From positions 2,108,001-2,172,000 of the forward strand of contig CP155566.1 in the NCBI GenBank assembly GCA_039696685.1: a DNA stretch of 64,000 nt, written 5' to 3'. The notes beneath the pieces are model-generated. The model was not told the DNA's origin and made no database searches. It saw nothing but the letters and a program-made list of their open reading frames with translations. Of the stretch, positions 26,998 through 37,623 are shown one piece after another. Source of the stretch: Vibrio sp. CDRSL-10 TSBA (GTDB taxonomy: Bacteria > Pseudomonadota > Gammaproteobacteria > Enterobacterales > Vibrionaceae). Numbering within the stretch: the stretch's first letter is position 1; each line of letters begins with the position of its first letter. The position numbers and the translations under genes were made by a program.

Positions 26998-28312
26998 TTG
27001 AAAGGTTTTTCCGTAAAGGCTCTGGCCTGTGCTCTTGCACTGTCCAGTCCAGCATATGCTCAAACACTTGAGCAGGCAGTCTCATTGGCACTTGCCACCA
27101 ATCCGGAGTTAAAAAGCGCTTTTAACCAGTTTAAAACTCGCGTTGCTGATTCACGTGCAGCTACGGGTGCTTATCTGCCAAGTCTCGACTTGGATGCTGG
27201 TATCGGCTACGAAGGGATCAGACCGACAGAATCAAGCGGTAACGCTGACACCGACCTGACCCGTAAGGACTTAACTCTTACTTTTAACCAGCTTATCTGG
27301 GATGGTTCAGCGACCTTAAACGATATGGACCGCACCTCTGCAGAAGCAGAAGCGGACCGCTACCAATTACTTGCCGATGCATCAGATACGGCTCTGCAAG
27401 TAGCTAACACTTATCTGGATGTGACTCAGGCTTACGAAGTGCTTGCACTGTCGGAAAGTAACCTGACGACACATAAAGAAATTTATCGCGACATTAAACG
27501 TCGTGCGGATTCGGGGATCGGCTCAACGGCGGATGTGACCCAAGTTGAAGCCCGTCTGGCTCGTGCACAGAGTAACCTGCTGGCTGCGCAAAATAATCTG
27601 CTCGATGCTCAGGCACAGTTCCACCGTTTGGTAGGGCAAGAGCCTCAGGCATTGGTCTTCCCAAGAGCAGACAGTGAAGCGCTACCGACCTCTGTTGGTC
27701 AGGCTCTTGAGCAGGCACAGCAATCGCATCCTGTGATTAAAGTGGCTCAGACAGACGTCGACGCGGCACGCTTCCAGTATCAACAATCTAAAGCGCCTAA
27801 CTTTCCGACCCTCTCTTTTGAAGCGTCACAAAGCTGGATGGATGATGCAGGCGGTGACCGCGGCAATCAGCAAGAAACAACCGCAATGCTGCGTTTACGC
27901 TACAACCTCTACAACGGTGGTACCGACAGTGCGAACACGAAAAGTGCAGCGTATCAGTTGAATCGCGCTAAAGACTTGCGTGCCAACACTTTCCGTACCG
28001 TAGAAGAAGGTCTGCGCCTGTCCTGGAAACGCACTGGATATTACCCTGCAGCAGAAAGAGTTCCTGGCCGATCATGTCGACGCCACCTCGCAAACCGTTG
28101 TCGCATATCGTAAGCAATACCAGATTGGCCAGCGTACCCTGCTCGACTTGCTGAACAGTGAAAACGAGCTGTTCGAGGCACGCCGCGATTATCTGGATGC
28201 CAAGTACTCAGAGCAATACGCAAAATACCGCGTTCTGAATGCAACCGGCGGTCTGCTGGCGGCTCTGCGCGTGGATGTTCCTAAAGAGTGGATGGAAAAG
28301 GTGGATTACTAA
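26998..28312 (+). CDS. TolC/LapE-type outer-membrane channel of the type I system
   Basis: Outer-membrane efflux protein of the TolC family, the exit duct for the giant adhesin. I chose the TTG at 26998: GGGAG lies seven bases upstream, and the protein then begins with a clean signal peptide MKGFSVKALACALALSSPAYA followed by QTLEQAVSLAL, typical of the family. Two internally similar helical halves follow. The frame breaks at 28026-28030, where GGAAC reads GGAAAC. Removing one A continues it as LSWNALDITLQQKEFLADHV and onward to the TAA at 28312, giving about 437 residues, the normal TolC length. The next gene starts two bases after the stop, so the two are in one operon. An in-frame TTG at 26992 is too close to the ribosome site. 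Confidence 0.88.
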
Positions 28313-28313
28313 T

Positions 28314-28943
28314 ATGACAATTCGAAATACGATAATTGCTGTTTTGAGTATGACATTGGCGCATTCTGCCTACGCCGCTCAAGAAGAAAGTTCGGACGTA
28401 TACGATTACATGGCAACACCTGTTGCACAACAAGGTGCCGATTTGCTCGATGATGACAACGACGGTGTCATTAACGCCCGCGACAAATGTCCGCAAACAC
28501 CACAAGGTGCACAGGTAGACAATTACGGTTGTGGCGAGCAAATCAACAGCTCCGAACAGCAAAAACTTCATATCCTGTTTGCTAACGATTCCTCTGCCAT
28601 TGAACCTGTTTTTGATGATCAGATTCGTCAGATGGCGAAATTTCTACAGCTTTATCCGGAAGCCTCCATTGAGCTGCAAGGTTATGCGAGTAAAGTCGGC
28701 GGTGCCAAGTACAACCAGGCGCTCTCAGAGCGCCGTTCAGAAGCAGTTCGTATGCAGTTGATTCGTTATGGTGTTACGCCAAACCGCATTCGCGTGATCG
28801 GTTTTGGTGATACGGTTCTGGTTGCTGAGAGCGATGACCAGGTCAGCCACGCCCAGAACCGTCGCGTAACGGCGACCGTGGTCGGTCTTAAAGATGAAGT
28901 ATTGAAAGAGTGGACGGTGTTCACCGCTTTGCCAAATTCTTAA
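28314..28943 (+). CDS. OmpA-family peptidoglycan-binding protein with TSP3-like Ca2+ motif
   Basis: A 209-residue envelope protein. The ATG at 28314 follows the channel gene directly and gives a signal peptide MTIRNTIIAVLSMTLAHSAYA. Next comes DDDNDGVINARDKCPQTPQG, a thrombospondin-3/EF-hand-like calcium motif common before OmpA domains, with a Cys pair around it. The C-terminal half is a typical OmpA-like domain: ILFANDSSAI, ELQGYASKVG, ALSERRSEAV and RIRVIGFGDT, which binds peptidoglycan. Its place inside a type I secretion operon suggests it anchors or positions the exporter or the retained adhesin in the envelope (inference). Confidence 0.85.
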   Translation: MTIRNTIIAVLSMTLAHSAYAAQEESSDVYDYMATPVAQQGADLLDDDNDGVINARDKCPQTPQGAQVDNYGCGEQINSSEQQKLHILFANDSSAIEPVFDDQIRQMAKFLQLYPEASIELQGYASKVGGAKYNQALSERRSEAVRMQLIRYGVTPNRIRVIGFGDTVLVAESDDQVSHAQNRRVTATVVGLKDEVLKEWTVFTALPNS

Positions 28944-28968
28944 TCTCTTACCGATTAAACTGTAAAGA

Positions 28969-28996
28969 AAACGACCTGAGTATCCTCGGGTCGTTT
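28969..28996 (+). terminator. Hairpin terminator after the ompA-like gene
   Basis: A 12-bp stem (28969-28980 with 28985-28996, one G-T pair) and a TATC loop, ending in GTCGTTTG. The T tail is weak, so it may attenuate rather than stop transcription into lapC. Confidence 0.6.
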
Positions 28997-29205
28997 GTTC
29001 ATAGCGTGATAGATAAACTGTTTAGAAAGTTCGAACGACCTGACTCCCCTTTTACGCAACCCATTCTTCTGGCTATGTATAATTTTTTTTCAAACCGCCT
29101 CGCTAGTTATCAAAACCTCAGGCACAATTGGGCTATTCTTTACCTCTTAGATCGTTGCGGCCTCACTCTGTTAATGCCCGACGAATATCAACGCAGGATA
29201 GCCCA

Positions 29206-30597
29206 ATGAGTCAGCATAAATATCACCAGCTCTCTGGTGATGAGTTGGATTTTATCGACGATCAAACCGCCGCACTACTGCTTAACACTCCAAGCAGCGC
29301 GCGTATCATGCTTTGGGTTATGGTCGTATTCTTTTTGCTGGCTATTGTTTGGGCCTCTTGGGCGCAGATCGATAAAGTGACTGTCGGCCAGGGTAAAGTG
29401 GTGCCATCGTCGCAAATTCAGGTAGTTCAGAACCTGGAGGGCGGCCTGGTCAAACAGATCCTGGTCCGTGAAGGCGAGCAAGTCAAAAAAGGTCAGCAGT
29501 TATTGCTGATAGATGACACCCGTTTTCGCTCCGACTATCGTGAGCGTGAGCAGCAAATGGCCAACCTGACAGCCAACGTACTGCAGCTGACCGCTTCCAT
29601 CGCCAGTGTCATCATCAATGAAGATTTCGAGGAACAGGACTGGCAAAACAGTGTGCGCATTGATTACAACAAGCTAGCTTTTCCGCCTTCACTGCTTGAG
29701 TCGCAGCCCAGACTGGTTGACCGTCAGCGCGACCAGTACCAACAAGATCTTGATAACCTGCGCAACCAACTGTCCGTAATTTCGCAGCAGGTTAAACAGA
29801 AACAGCAGGATCTGATTGAAATTCAGGCCCGGGTTCGCAACCTGCGCCAAAGTTACGAATATGCGAACAAAGAGCTGGAGATCACCCAACCATTGGCGGA
29901 TGAAGGCGTTGTTCCGCGTATTGAGCTGTTAAAGCTGCAACGTCAGGTCAATGACACTCGCCGCGAACTCACCTCCAGTGAACTAAAAATACCGGTATTA
30001 CGCTCAGGTATCCGTGAATCGATGTTGAGCCGTATCGATGCTGCACAGAAGTTCCGTTCGCAGCAGCAAGATGCGCTCAACGAAGCTCAGGACAAGCTGT
30101 CAGCGATGACTGAGTCTACCGTAGGGCTTGAAGACCGAGTCAACCGTACCGTTGTCGTCTCTCCGGTGACCGGCACCATCAAAACCCTCAACATCAATAC
30201 CGTCGGTGGTGTTATCCAGCCGGGTATGGATATTGTTGAAATCGTCCCGACCGAAGACACCTTGCTGGTCGAAGCACAGATCGCACCACAGGATATTGCA
30301 TTTCTGCGCCCTGAACTGCCTGCGATTGTAAAGTTCAGTGCCTATGACTTCACAAAATATGGCGGTCTGGAAGGCACCCTGGAACACATCAGCGCCGATA
30401 CCACCCAGGATGAAGAAGGCAACAGTTTCTATCTGGTACGGGTACGCACCAAACAAACATCGTTTGGTCAGGATGAAACGCTGCCAATCATTCCCGGCAT
30501 GACCGCGTCAGTGGATATCATCACGGGTAAACGCACCGTACTGGATTATTTACTTAAGCCAATTTTGCGCGCAAAAGACAATGCGCTGCGAGAATAA
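29206..30597 (+). CDS. lapC: HlyD/LapC-type membrane fusion protein
   Basis: Periplasmic adaptor of the type I secretion system, linking the inner-membrane ABC exporter to the TolC channel. The ATG at 29206 follows AGGAT by about six bases and gives 463 residues. A short cytoplasmic N-terminus precedes one membrane span near residues 34-54 (IMLWVMVVFFLLAIVWASWA). A lipoyl-like half follows (VVQNLEGGLVKQILVREGE), then a long Gln/Glu/Arg-rich coiled-coil hairpin, the second lipoyl half (VVVSPVTGTIKTLNI) and a beta-barrel. These are the hallmarks of the family. An intact AGAAC site lies in this gene. Confidence 0.9.
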   Translation: MSQHKYHQLSGDELDFIDDQTAALLLNTPSSARIMLWVMVVFFLLAIVWASWAQIDKVTVGQGKVVPSSQIQVVQNLEGGLVKQILVREGEQVKKGQQLLLIDDTRFRSDYREREQQMANLTANVLQLTASIASVIINEDFEEQDWQNSVRIDYNKLAFPPSLLESQPRLVDRQRDQYQQDLDNLRNQLSVISQQVKQKQQDLIEIQARVRNLRQSYEYANKELEITQPLADEGVVPRIELLKLQRQVNDTRRELTSSELKIPVLRSGIRESMLSRIDAAQKFRSQQQDALNEAQDKLSAMTESTVGLEDRVNRTVVVSPVTGTIKTLNINTVGGVIQPGMDIVEIVPTEDTLLVEAQIAPQDIAFLRPELPAIVKFSAYDFTKYGGLEGTLEHISADTTQDEEGNSFYLVRVRTKQTSFGQDETLPIIPGMTASVDIITGKRTVLDYLLKPILRAKDNALRE

Positions 30598-30724
30598 TCC
30601 GGCAAAGATAAACAGGTCAGTGATGAAAAGCGCGGATTGATGTATAACTAAACCTTATACAACCGGATGCAAAAGATAGTGGAAGAGAGATGACCTTTAG
30701 TCACACCGTAGCAACGAGTATGCG

Positions 30725-31388
30725 ATGAAACGCTGGCTATGTTTACTCGCGGCGCTGGTGATTTCATCGCTGGCGGGCGCGCTCAGTACCAAAGAGCAAC
30801 AGTGGGTTGATGCCGTTACCGCAACCTACGGTCCACGTGCGGGTAAACGGGTTGAGACCTGGCGGCGGGAGATGGTGCGTTACCGATCACTATCAGAAAC
30901 GCGAGCAACTGACCGAAGTAAACCGTTTCTTCAATCAGCTCTACTTTGTCAACGACGATGTATTGTGGGGCAAAAATGACTACTGGGCGACACCACTGGA
31001 ATTTTTAGGCAGTAATGCCGGTGATTGTGAGGACTTCACTATCGCCAAGTATTTTTCGCTGCTGGAACTTGGTGTTGCTGATGAGAAGCTGCGCCTGGTG
31101 TACGTTAAAGCCATTGAACTGAATCAGTTTCACATGGTGTTGGCCTACTACGCCACTCCCAGCTCACAACCTTTGATTCTGGATAACATTAACCCGCAGA
31201 TAAAACCAGCCTCTGCGCGGCGTGACCTGCTGCCTATATACAGCTTTAACGGTCAACATCTGTGGTTGATGAAGTCGAAAAATGGCGAGCTGGCGGGTAA
31301 CGCTTCCCGGCTCAGCCTCTGGAATGATTTACGTTCACGCGAGCGTTCGCTGAATTTGAATAAACCGTTGGTCAATTACGATGAGTAG
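30725..31388 (+). CDS. lapG: LapG periplasmic cysteine protease (adhesin release)
   Basis: Bacterial transglutaminase-like cysteine protease that cuts the adhesin's N-terminal di-alanine site. An N-terminal signal peptide (MKRWLCLLAALVISSLAGA) is visible. The frame breaks at 30896-30900, where AGAAC reads AGAAAC. Dropping one A joins MVRYRSLSE to REQLTEVNRFFN, giving 220 residues. The catalytic triad then falls at Cys101 (in GDCEDF), His136 (QFHMVLAYY) and Asp153 (LILDN). That spacing matches that reported for Pseudomonas LapG, and WGKNDYWATPLEFL is the family signature. lapD starts five bases downstream, so the protease and its receptor are co-transcribed. Confidence 0.88.
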
Positions 31389-31393
31389 CTAGA

Positions 31394-33304
31394 ATGACAC
31401 TATACAAACAACTGGTCGCCGGAATGATAATGGTGCTGATTTTGTTGATGATTTCCGTATTCATCATCGAATTTAATACCACACGCGACAACCTTGAACA
31501 GCAGCAACGTTCCGAAGTCAGCAACACGATTAACACCGTGGGTCTTGCTTTAGCGCCCTATCTGGAAAAGAAGGACAGCGTTGCGGCCGAATCCGTCATC
31601 AATGCTCTGTTTGACGGCAGTACCTACTCTGTCGTGCGCCTTATCTTTCTTGATGACAACAGTGAAATCGTCCGCTCTTATCCGATTAAACCAAGCCAGG
31701 TTCCGCAATGGTTTACTGATCTGGATTTGTTCCAGCCTATCCATGACCGCCGCGTCGTGACCAGCGGCTGGATGCAACTGGCAGAGGTCGAAATCGTCAG
31801 CCATCCGGGTGAAGCCTACGCACAGCTATGGCAGGCGCTGATTCGCCTGTCGATCGCGTTCGGCGCTATCGTTCTGATCGGCATGCTCTCGATTGCCTAC
31901 ATCGTCCATCATGCCCTTAAACCGCTGACCACCATAGTGAACAAGATGAAGCAAATCGCCAACAACCAGTTTGGCGAACCGCTGCCTCTGCCCGACACCA
32001 AAGACCTGGTCGCAGTGGTACAGGGTATCAACAACATGTCGGCTCAGGTTGAAAAGCATTTTAAAGCCCAGGCTCAAGAAGCACAGCAATTGCGCGAACG
32101 CGCTTACATGGATCCGGTTTCGCAATTAGGCAACCGCTCTTACTACATGAACCAATTGAATGGCTGGCTGGCTGACAACGCGGTCGGTGGCGTGGCGATG
32201 CTGCAGGTTCAGTTCATCAAAGATTTGTATGAAGAAAAAGGCTACGAAGCCGGCGATAACATGGTGCGTGAACTAGCCACACACCTCAAAGCATCTATTA
32301 CGGCCCCCAACATCACCATTGCTCGTATCTCGGCCGAAGAATTCGCGCTCATCCTGCCTAATATGGAAGAGGGAGAACTGCGCCAGGCAGCTGACAACAT
32401 CATGAACTGCGTGAACGATATTAATCCGGATCCTACCGGTATGGCTGCTGCTGACGCAGCGCTCGGCGTGGTGTTCAATGAAGAAGCGAAGAGCTCACGC
32501 GAGCTGCTTTCACTGCTCGACAACTCGATGGCCACAGCCAAATCGAATCCGGAGCTGAAATACGGCTTTATTTCCAGCGCGAGCAATCAGATGGTGATGG
32601 GTAAACAGCAATGGAAAGCGCTGGTTGAAGAAGCGATTCACCATGACTGGTTCACCTTCCGCTTTCAGGCAGCAACGGATACACACGGTAAAACTTTCCA
32701 TCGAGAAGTATTCTCTGCGATTGAAAAAGACGGAGTACGCTACAGCGCCAACCAATATCTGTTCGCTCTGGAGCAGCTGCACGCCACTCACCTGTTCGAC
32801 CAATACGTCCTACAGTCTATGATTAATAAACTGGTGTCCGGTGAAGTGACCGATAAACTTGCGATCAACATTTCGCAAAGCAGTATTGAGCAGCCAAGCT
32901 TTATTCGCTGGGTCACTCAATTGCTGACCCGACACAAAGCGGTAGCAGGGTTGCTGCAATTTGAAATTCCGGAGAACTGCTTTGTTAATGCGCCGCACCA
33001 TACAGCCCTGTTCTGTAACGCTCTGCGCGGCGCGGGTGCTGAGTTTGGTGTTGATAACTACGGCCGTAACTTCCAGTCGCTGGATTATATTAACGAGTTC
33101 CGGCCAAACTACGTCAAACTCGATTATCTGTTTACTCACCACCTTGATGATGAGAACCAGAAATTTACTCTGACGTCCATTTCGCGTACTGCTCACGATT
33201 TGGATATCACCACTATCGCATCCCGCGTCGAGACCCAGGATCAGCTCGATCTGCTTTCCGAGCATTTCGTCGATGTGTTCCAGGGTTTTATTGTCGATAA
33301 ATAA
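31394..33304 (+). CDS. lapD: LapD-type c-di-GMP receptor (degenerate GGDEF-EAL)
   Basis: Inner-membrane receptor that binds c-di-GMP in the cytoplasm and sequesters LapG in the periplasm (established for Pseudomonas and Vibrio homologues). The 636 residues show, in order: a first membrane span (QLVAGMIMVLILLMISVFII), a periplasmic domain with SGWMQLAEVEIV, a second span near residue 155-175, a HAMP segment (HHALKPLTTIVNKMKQIANN), a GGDEF domain and an EAL domain. The GGDEF signature is replaced by SAEEF, and the EAL region reads REVFSAIE, so neither should be catalytic, as expected for LapD. The C-terminus FQGFIVDK is typical of EAL folds. Confidence 0.9.
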   Translation: MTLYKQLVAGMIMVLILLMISVFIIEFNTTRDNLEQQQRSEVSNTINTVGLALAPYLEKKDSVAAESVINALFDGSTYSVVRLIFLDDNSEIVRSYPIKPSQVPQWFTDLDLFQPIHDRRVVTSGWMQLAEVEIVSHPGEAYAQLWQALIRLSIAFGAIVLIGMLSIAYIVHHALKPLTTIVNKMKQIANNQFGEPLPLPDTKDLVAVVQGINNMSAQVEKHFKAQAQEAQQLRERAYMDPVSQLGNRSYYMNQLNGWLADNAVGGVAMLQVQFIKDLYEEKGYEAGDNMVRELATHLKASITAPNITIARISAEEFALILPNMEEGELRQAADNIMNCVNDINPDPTGMAAADAALGVVFNEEAKSSRELLSLLDNSMATAKSNPELKYGFISSASNQMVMGKQQWKALVEEAIHHDWFTFRFQAATDTHGKTFHREVFSAIEKDGVRYSANQYLFALEQLHATHLFDQYVLQSMINKLVSGEVTDKLAINISQSSIEQPSFIRWVTQLLTRHKAVAGLLQFEIPENCFVNAPHHTALFCNALRGAGAEFGVDNYGRNFQSLDYINEFRPNYVKLDYLFTHHLDDENQKFTLTSISRTAHDLDITTIASRVETQDQLDLLSEHFVDVFQGFIVDK

Positions 33305-33315
33305 GGATGAGCGCA

Positions 33316-35431
33316 ATGCAAGACACGCTGCTGAACTCTCTGATTTACGTCAGCCGCTATTACGGCCTCGCTAATTCTCCCGAGGCTTTGATCAACGGTT
33401 TGCCAATGTCAGATGGCAAGCTGACACCATTTTTATTTCCGCGCGCCGCGGAAACGTGCCGGCCTGGTTGCGAAAGAGAACCGCTCCGCACTGCATGAAA
33501 TCCCTCAACTGGTATTCCCGGTCATTCTGCTGCTGAAAAGTGGCGAAGCGTGTGTACTCAACAGTATTAACGAGGAAAAGCAGGAAGCGGAAGTGGTAAC
33601 CGCCGAATCGGGCATGGTGCCAATTGCCTATCCGCTTGAAGAACTTAAAGAGCGTTATATTGGCCGTTACTTTATGGTCAAAAAGCAGTTCCGCTTTGAT
33701 GAGCGCTCTCCGGAAGTGCTGAAAACCCGGCATGGTCACTGGTTCTGGGGTACGATCTGGCAGTCAAAGCGCATCTATCGCGATGTACTGATCGCTTCGA
33801 TCCTTATCAACCTGTTTGCCATTGCAGCACCGATGTTTACCCGTCTGGTGTACGACAAAGTCGTTCCTAATCTGGCGTTCGAAACTTTGTGGGTACTGGC
33901 CAGTGGTGTGCTGGTCATCTTCCTGTTTGATTTAGTGCTCAAACTATTGCGTAACTACTTCATTGATGTGGCCGGCAAAAAATCCGATATCCTGATTTCC
34001 TCCAAACTGTTTGCCAAAGTCATGGGCATCCGCATGGAGTCACGACCGCCATCGGTCGGGGCTTTCGCACGCCACTTGCAGGAATTTGAGTCAATTCGCG
34101 AGTTTTTCACCTCAGCCACTATAGCTTCTCTGATTGATCTGCCATTCGCGCTGATGTTTTTGCTGTTGATCTGGCTGATGGCCGGTTCACTGGTGCTGGT
34201 GCCGATTGTTGGCGTGGTGATCCTGGTTGTGTACTCACTGCTGATTCAGGCACCACTGCGCCGCGCGATCGAAGAGGGTTCCAGACTGGCATCACAAAAA
34301 TATGCCAACCTGATTGAGAGCCTGGCAGGCCTGGAAACGCTTAAGCTGTTCGGCGCACAAAGCCAGTATCAGTACCGCTGGGAAGAAGCCGTCGCCCACA
34401 TGGCAAACTGGAACATCAAGAGTCGCCGTATTACCGACGGAATTCAGAATACCGCTGGATTTGTGCAGCAGTCGACTAACGTTGGCATGATTATCCTTGG
34501 TGTTTATCTGATTGCGGCCGGCGACCTGACCATGGGCGGACTGATTGCCGCGACGATGCTGAGCGGACGAGCTATCGGCCCGCTGGTCCAGCTGTCGCTG
34601 CTTTCAACCCGTTATAACCAGGCAAAATCATCGCTCACCATCATTGAGCAAGTGATGGCCATGCCTGACGAGCAAGAGGCCGGTAAACGCTACATTCACC
34701 GTCCGATGATTCAGGGCAAAATTGAGCTCGATAAAGTGACCTTCCATTATCCGGACTCACCGATTGCTTCGATTCGTGATCTCAGCCTGATCATTAACCC
34801 GGGCGAGAAAGTGGCGATTATCGGCCGGATCGGTTCCGGCAAAACCACGCTTGAACGCCTTATCATGGGTCTGTATCAACCCACCGAAGGCCACGTTCGT
34901 ATTGATGAGACAGATATTGCTCAGCTGCATCATATCGACATCCGCCGTAATATCGGCTGTGTACCGCAAGAGAGCTTACTCTTCTACGGCACCATTCGCG
35001 ATAACATCACGCTGGGACGACCACTGGCTGACGACCGAGATGTCATGGACGCAGCGAACCGGGCTGGTGTCACCGTGTTTACTCAGCAAGATCCGGCGGG
35101 CCTTGAACGCCAGGTGGGTGAAGGCGGCTTACTGCTTTCCGGCGGTCAGCGCCAGGCCGTTTCGATTGCGAGAGCCATGCTGGGACGTCCGCCAGTGTTG
35201 TTGATGGATGAACCGACCAGTGCGATGGATAACCGCTCTGAGATGCAGATTAAGCACCAGCTCAGTCAGTTAACCCCAAGCGAGACACTGGTACTGATCA
35301 CTCATAAAACCACCATGCTCGACGTAGTAGACCGGGTGATCGTGATGGAAAAAGGTTCCATCATTGCAGATGGTCCGAAAGAGATGGTACTGACCGATCT
35401 GCGCCACGGTAAAGTGCGGGCCGCGAACTAA
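33316..35431 (+). CDS. lapB: LapB-type type I secretion ABC transporter
   Basis: Inner-membrane ATPase that drives adhesin export. The ATG at 33316 has AAGGA eight bases upstream; an in-frame ATG at 33307 overlaps that site. The frame breaks at 33451-33455 (GGAAC read as GGAAAC). With one A removed the protein reads PRAAERAGLVAKEN and has 704 residues. It has an N-terminal C39 peptidase-like domain without the catalytic Cys, a membrane domain of about six spans (from SILINLFAIAAPMFTRLVYDK), and an ATPase domain with Walker A GRIGSGKT, signature LLSGGQRQAVSIARA and Walker B VLLMDEPTSAMD. The inactive peptidase domain is normal for exporters of non-GG-leader substrates. It is the last gene of the operon. 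Confidence 0.9.
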
Positions 35432-35485
35432 ACTGACCGACCTAGACCTCAGCGTCAGATAAAGCGAAGCGTATAGCGTAGATAA

Positions 35486-35515
35486 AACACCTCTGATGTT
35501 CAGAGGTGTTTTTTT
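35486..35515 (+). terminator. Rho-independent terminator of the secretion operon
   Basis: A perfect 11-bp stem (35486-35496 with 35500-35510), a TGT loop and a run of seven or more T. It lies 55 bases after lapB. Confidence 0.92.
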
Positions 35516-35583
35516 ATATCTCGCCTCTGCCCTTTCTCATCCGCTCAAACCAACCAGATTAAAAGAAAACTAATCGACGGATA

Positions 35584-35617
35584 CAAAAAAAGCGCGGTCC
35601 ATAAAGGCACCGCGCTT
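35584..35617 (-). terminator. Rho-independent terminator of the opp operon
   Basis: Read on the minus strand, a 9-bp stem AAGCGCGGT/ACCGCGCTT is followed by a T7 tail. It lies 20 bases past the oppF stop. Confidence 0.88.
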
Positions 35618-35637
35618 AAGCCTGTCACAGGCTGAAT

Positions 35638-36631
35638 TTACACCTCAACGTGCAAACAAGAGACGGAGTGGGTATCACTCCCTTTGATTTGAGGCTTGGT
35701 CTTAGCACATTCTGCCGTGGCCTGCGGGCAACGGGTACGAAATACACAACCCGATGGCGGATTAATCGGCGACGGCAAATCCCCTTCCAGCATCTGAATG
35801 GTTTTGCTGCGCTCCAGATTCGGATCCGGGATCGGCACCGCTGACATCAGCGCCTTGGTGTAGGGGTGCTTAGGATTGGCAAACAGTGCATCCGACTCAC
35901 CCAGTTTCGACCGCATTACCCAGATACATCACCAGAACACGGTCAGAAATGTGCTTCACCACTGACAAGTCGTGCGCGATGAAAACCAGGCTTAGACCCA
36001 GTTCATTCTGCAGCTCTTTCAGCAGGTTAACGACCTGCGCCTGAATCGAGACGTCCAGTGCTGATACCGGCTCATCACAGATGATCATTTTCGGCTTCAG
36101 AATCAGAGCACGGGCAATCCCGATACGCTGACACTGACCGCCGGAAAACTCATGCGGATAACGGTTAATCACGTTCGGCAGCAGACCCACTTTGGCCATC
36201 ATTTCCTTCACTCTGTCCTTCACTTCCTGCTTGGACAGTTGCGGGTAAAAGGTCTGCAGCGGCTCAGCAATGATGTCACCGACCGTCATACGCGGGTTAA
36301 GAGACGCGAGCGGATCCTGGAATATCATCTGGATTTCTTTGCGCGTTTCACGGCGTTTGACTTCCTGCATCCGGGTCAGATCCTGTCCCAGCCACACCAC
36401 TTCACCCTCAGTAGCCTGTACCAGACCGATGATGGCACGGGCAAAGGTCGACTTACCACAGCCGGATTCGCCCACCACACCCAGAGTTTCGCCCTGATAG
36501 AGGCGGACATTGACGCCATCCACCGCTTTCAGTGTCGATGGTTTAGTCCACGGCCAGGCCGACTTAGCGGCAATGCTGAAATGGACCTTCAGATCTTTTA
36601 CGTCTAACAGTAATGCTTTATCTGCGCTCAT
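35638..36631 (-). CDS. oppF: Oligopeptide importer ATPase OppF
   Basis: Second ATPase of the Opp peptide importer. Its ATG at 36631 overlaps the oppD stop (ATGA). Walker A is GESGCGKS, the signature FSGGQCQRIGIARAL and Walker B IICDEPVSALD. The C-terminal oligopeptide-transporter extension carries a Cys-rich stretch (GCVFRTRCPQATAEC) as in family members. The frame breaks at 35904-35908: the coding strand reads CGAAACTGG where CGAACTGG is needed. Removing one base joins LGNAVE to LGESDALF and gives 330 residues, the normal length. I treat it as a functional gene with a sequence error. Confidence 0.9.
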
Positions 36632-37599
36632 TTTGTCCACGCCTCCCAGTCAGAAAAACAAGCACGCTGACGACCGTCACCAAACGGAGTCAGAATTGGT
36701 GCTTCACGCTTACAACGGTCCATCACACGGTGACAGCGTTCCTGATAAGGACAGCCGACCGGCAGGCGCAGTAAGTTTGGCGGGTTACCCGGAATCGTCG
36801 GCAGAATATCGCCTTCGGTGTCCAGACGCGGAATCGCTTTAAGCAAACCTTCCGCATACGGATGGCTTGGATTGTAGAAAATTTCGTTCACGCTGCCGTA
36901 TTCCATGGTACGACCGGCGTACATCACCAGCACTTTGTCACACGAGCCTGCCACCACACCCAAATCGTGGGTAATCATGATGATCGCGGTGTTAAACTCA
37001 CGTTTCAGCTCGTTGAGCAAGTCCATGATCTGTGCCTGAACGGTCACGTCCAGAGCCGTGGTCGGTTCATCGGCGATCAGCAGTTTCGGACGGCACAACA
37101 GGGCCATCGCAATCATTACACGCTGACGCATACCACCTGAAAATTCATGAGGATACATGGTAATCCGCTTACGCGCTTCCGGGATTTTTACCGCTTCCAG
37201 CATACGAACCGACTCTTCGAACGCCTGTGCTTTGCCCATGCCCTTGTGCAACATCAGCACTTCCATCAGCTGGTCGCTGACTTTCATATACGGGTTAAGT
37301 GACGTCATCGGGTCCTGGAAAATCATCGCGATCTGCTCGGCACGCACCTTGTTGAGTGCCTTTTCCGGCAGATTGAGGATTTCTTTACCCTCAAATTTCG
37401 CGCTACCTGAGATGATTCCGTTTTTAGCCAGCAAACCCATGATGGCAAACACGGTCTGGGACTTACCCGAACCGGATTCGCCCACGATACCGAGAGTCTC
37501 GCCCTGATTAAGCGAGAAGTTTAAATCGTTAACTGCGGTGACAATCCCATCCTGAGTGGTGAATTCGACGCGCAGATCTTTGACATCTAATAAGCTCAT
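36628..37599 (-). CDS. oppD: Oligopeptide importer ATPase OppD
   Basis: First ATPase of the Opp importer, 323 residues. ATG codons lie at 37602 and 37599; the second is better spaced from AAGGA (seven bases). Walker A is GESGSGKS, the signature FSGGMRQRVMIAMAL and Walker B LLIADEPTTALD, with the C-terminal Cys motif GCPYQERCHRVMDRC found in OppD/DppD proteins. It overlaps oppF by four bases, which implies translational coupling. Confidence 0.93.
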   Translation of the reverse strand: MSLLDVKDLRVEFTTQDGIVTAVNDLNFSLNQGETLGIVGESGSGKSQTVFAIMGLLAKNGIISGSAKFEGKEILNLPEKALNKVRAEQIAMIFQDPMTSLNPYMKVSDQLMEVLMLHKGMGKAQAFEESVRMLEAVKIPEARKRITMYPHEFSGGMRQRVMIAMALLCRPKLLIADEPTTALDVTVQAQIMDLLNELKREFNTAIIMITHDLGVVAGSCDKVLVMYAGRTMEYGSVNEIFYNPSHPYAEGLLKAIPRLDTEGDILPTIPGNPPNLLRLPVGCPYQERCHRVMDRCKREAPILTPFGDGRQRACFSDWEAWTK

Positions 37600-37623
37600 C
37601 ATTACTTCCTTAATCTTGTGTGA

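Noticed and set aside
28910..29209. A 99-codon frame between the ompA-like gene and lapC
   Set aside because: It runs through the hairpin at 28969-28996, overlaps the end of the ompA-like gene and the lapC start, and has no family features.
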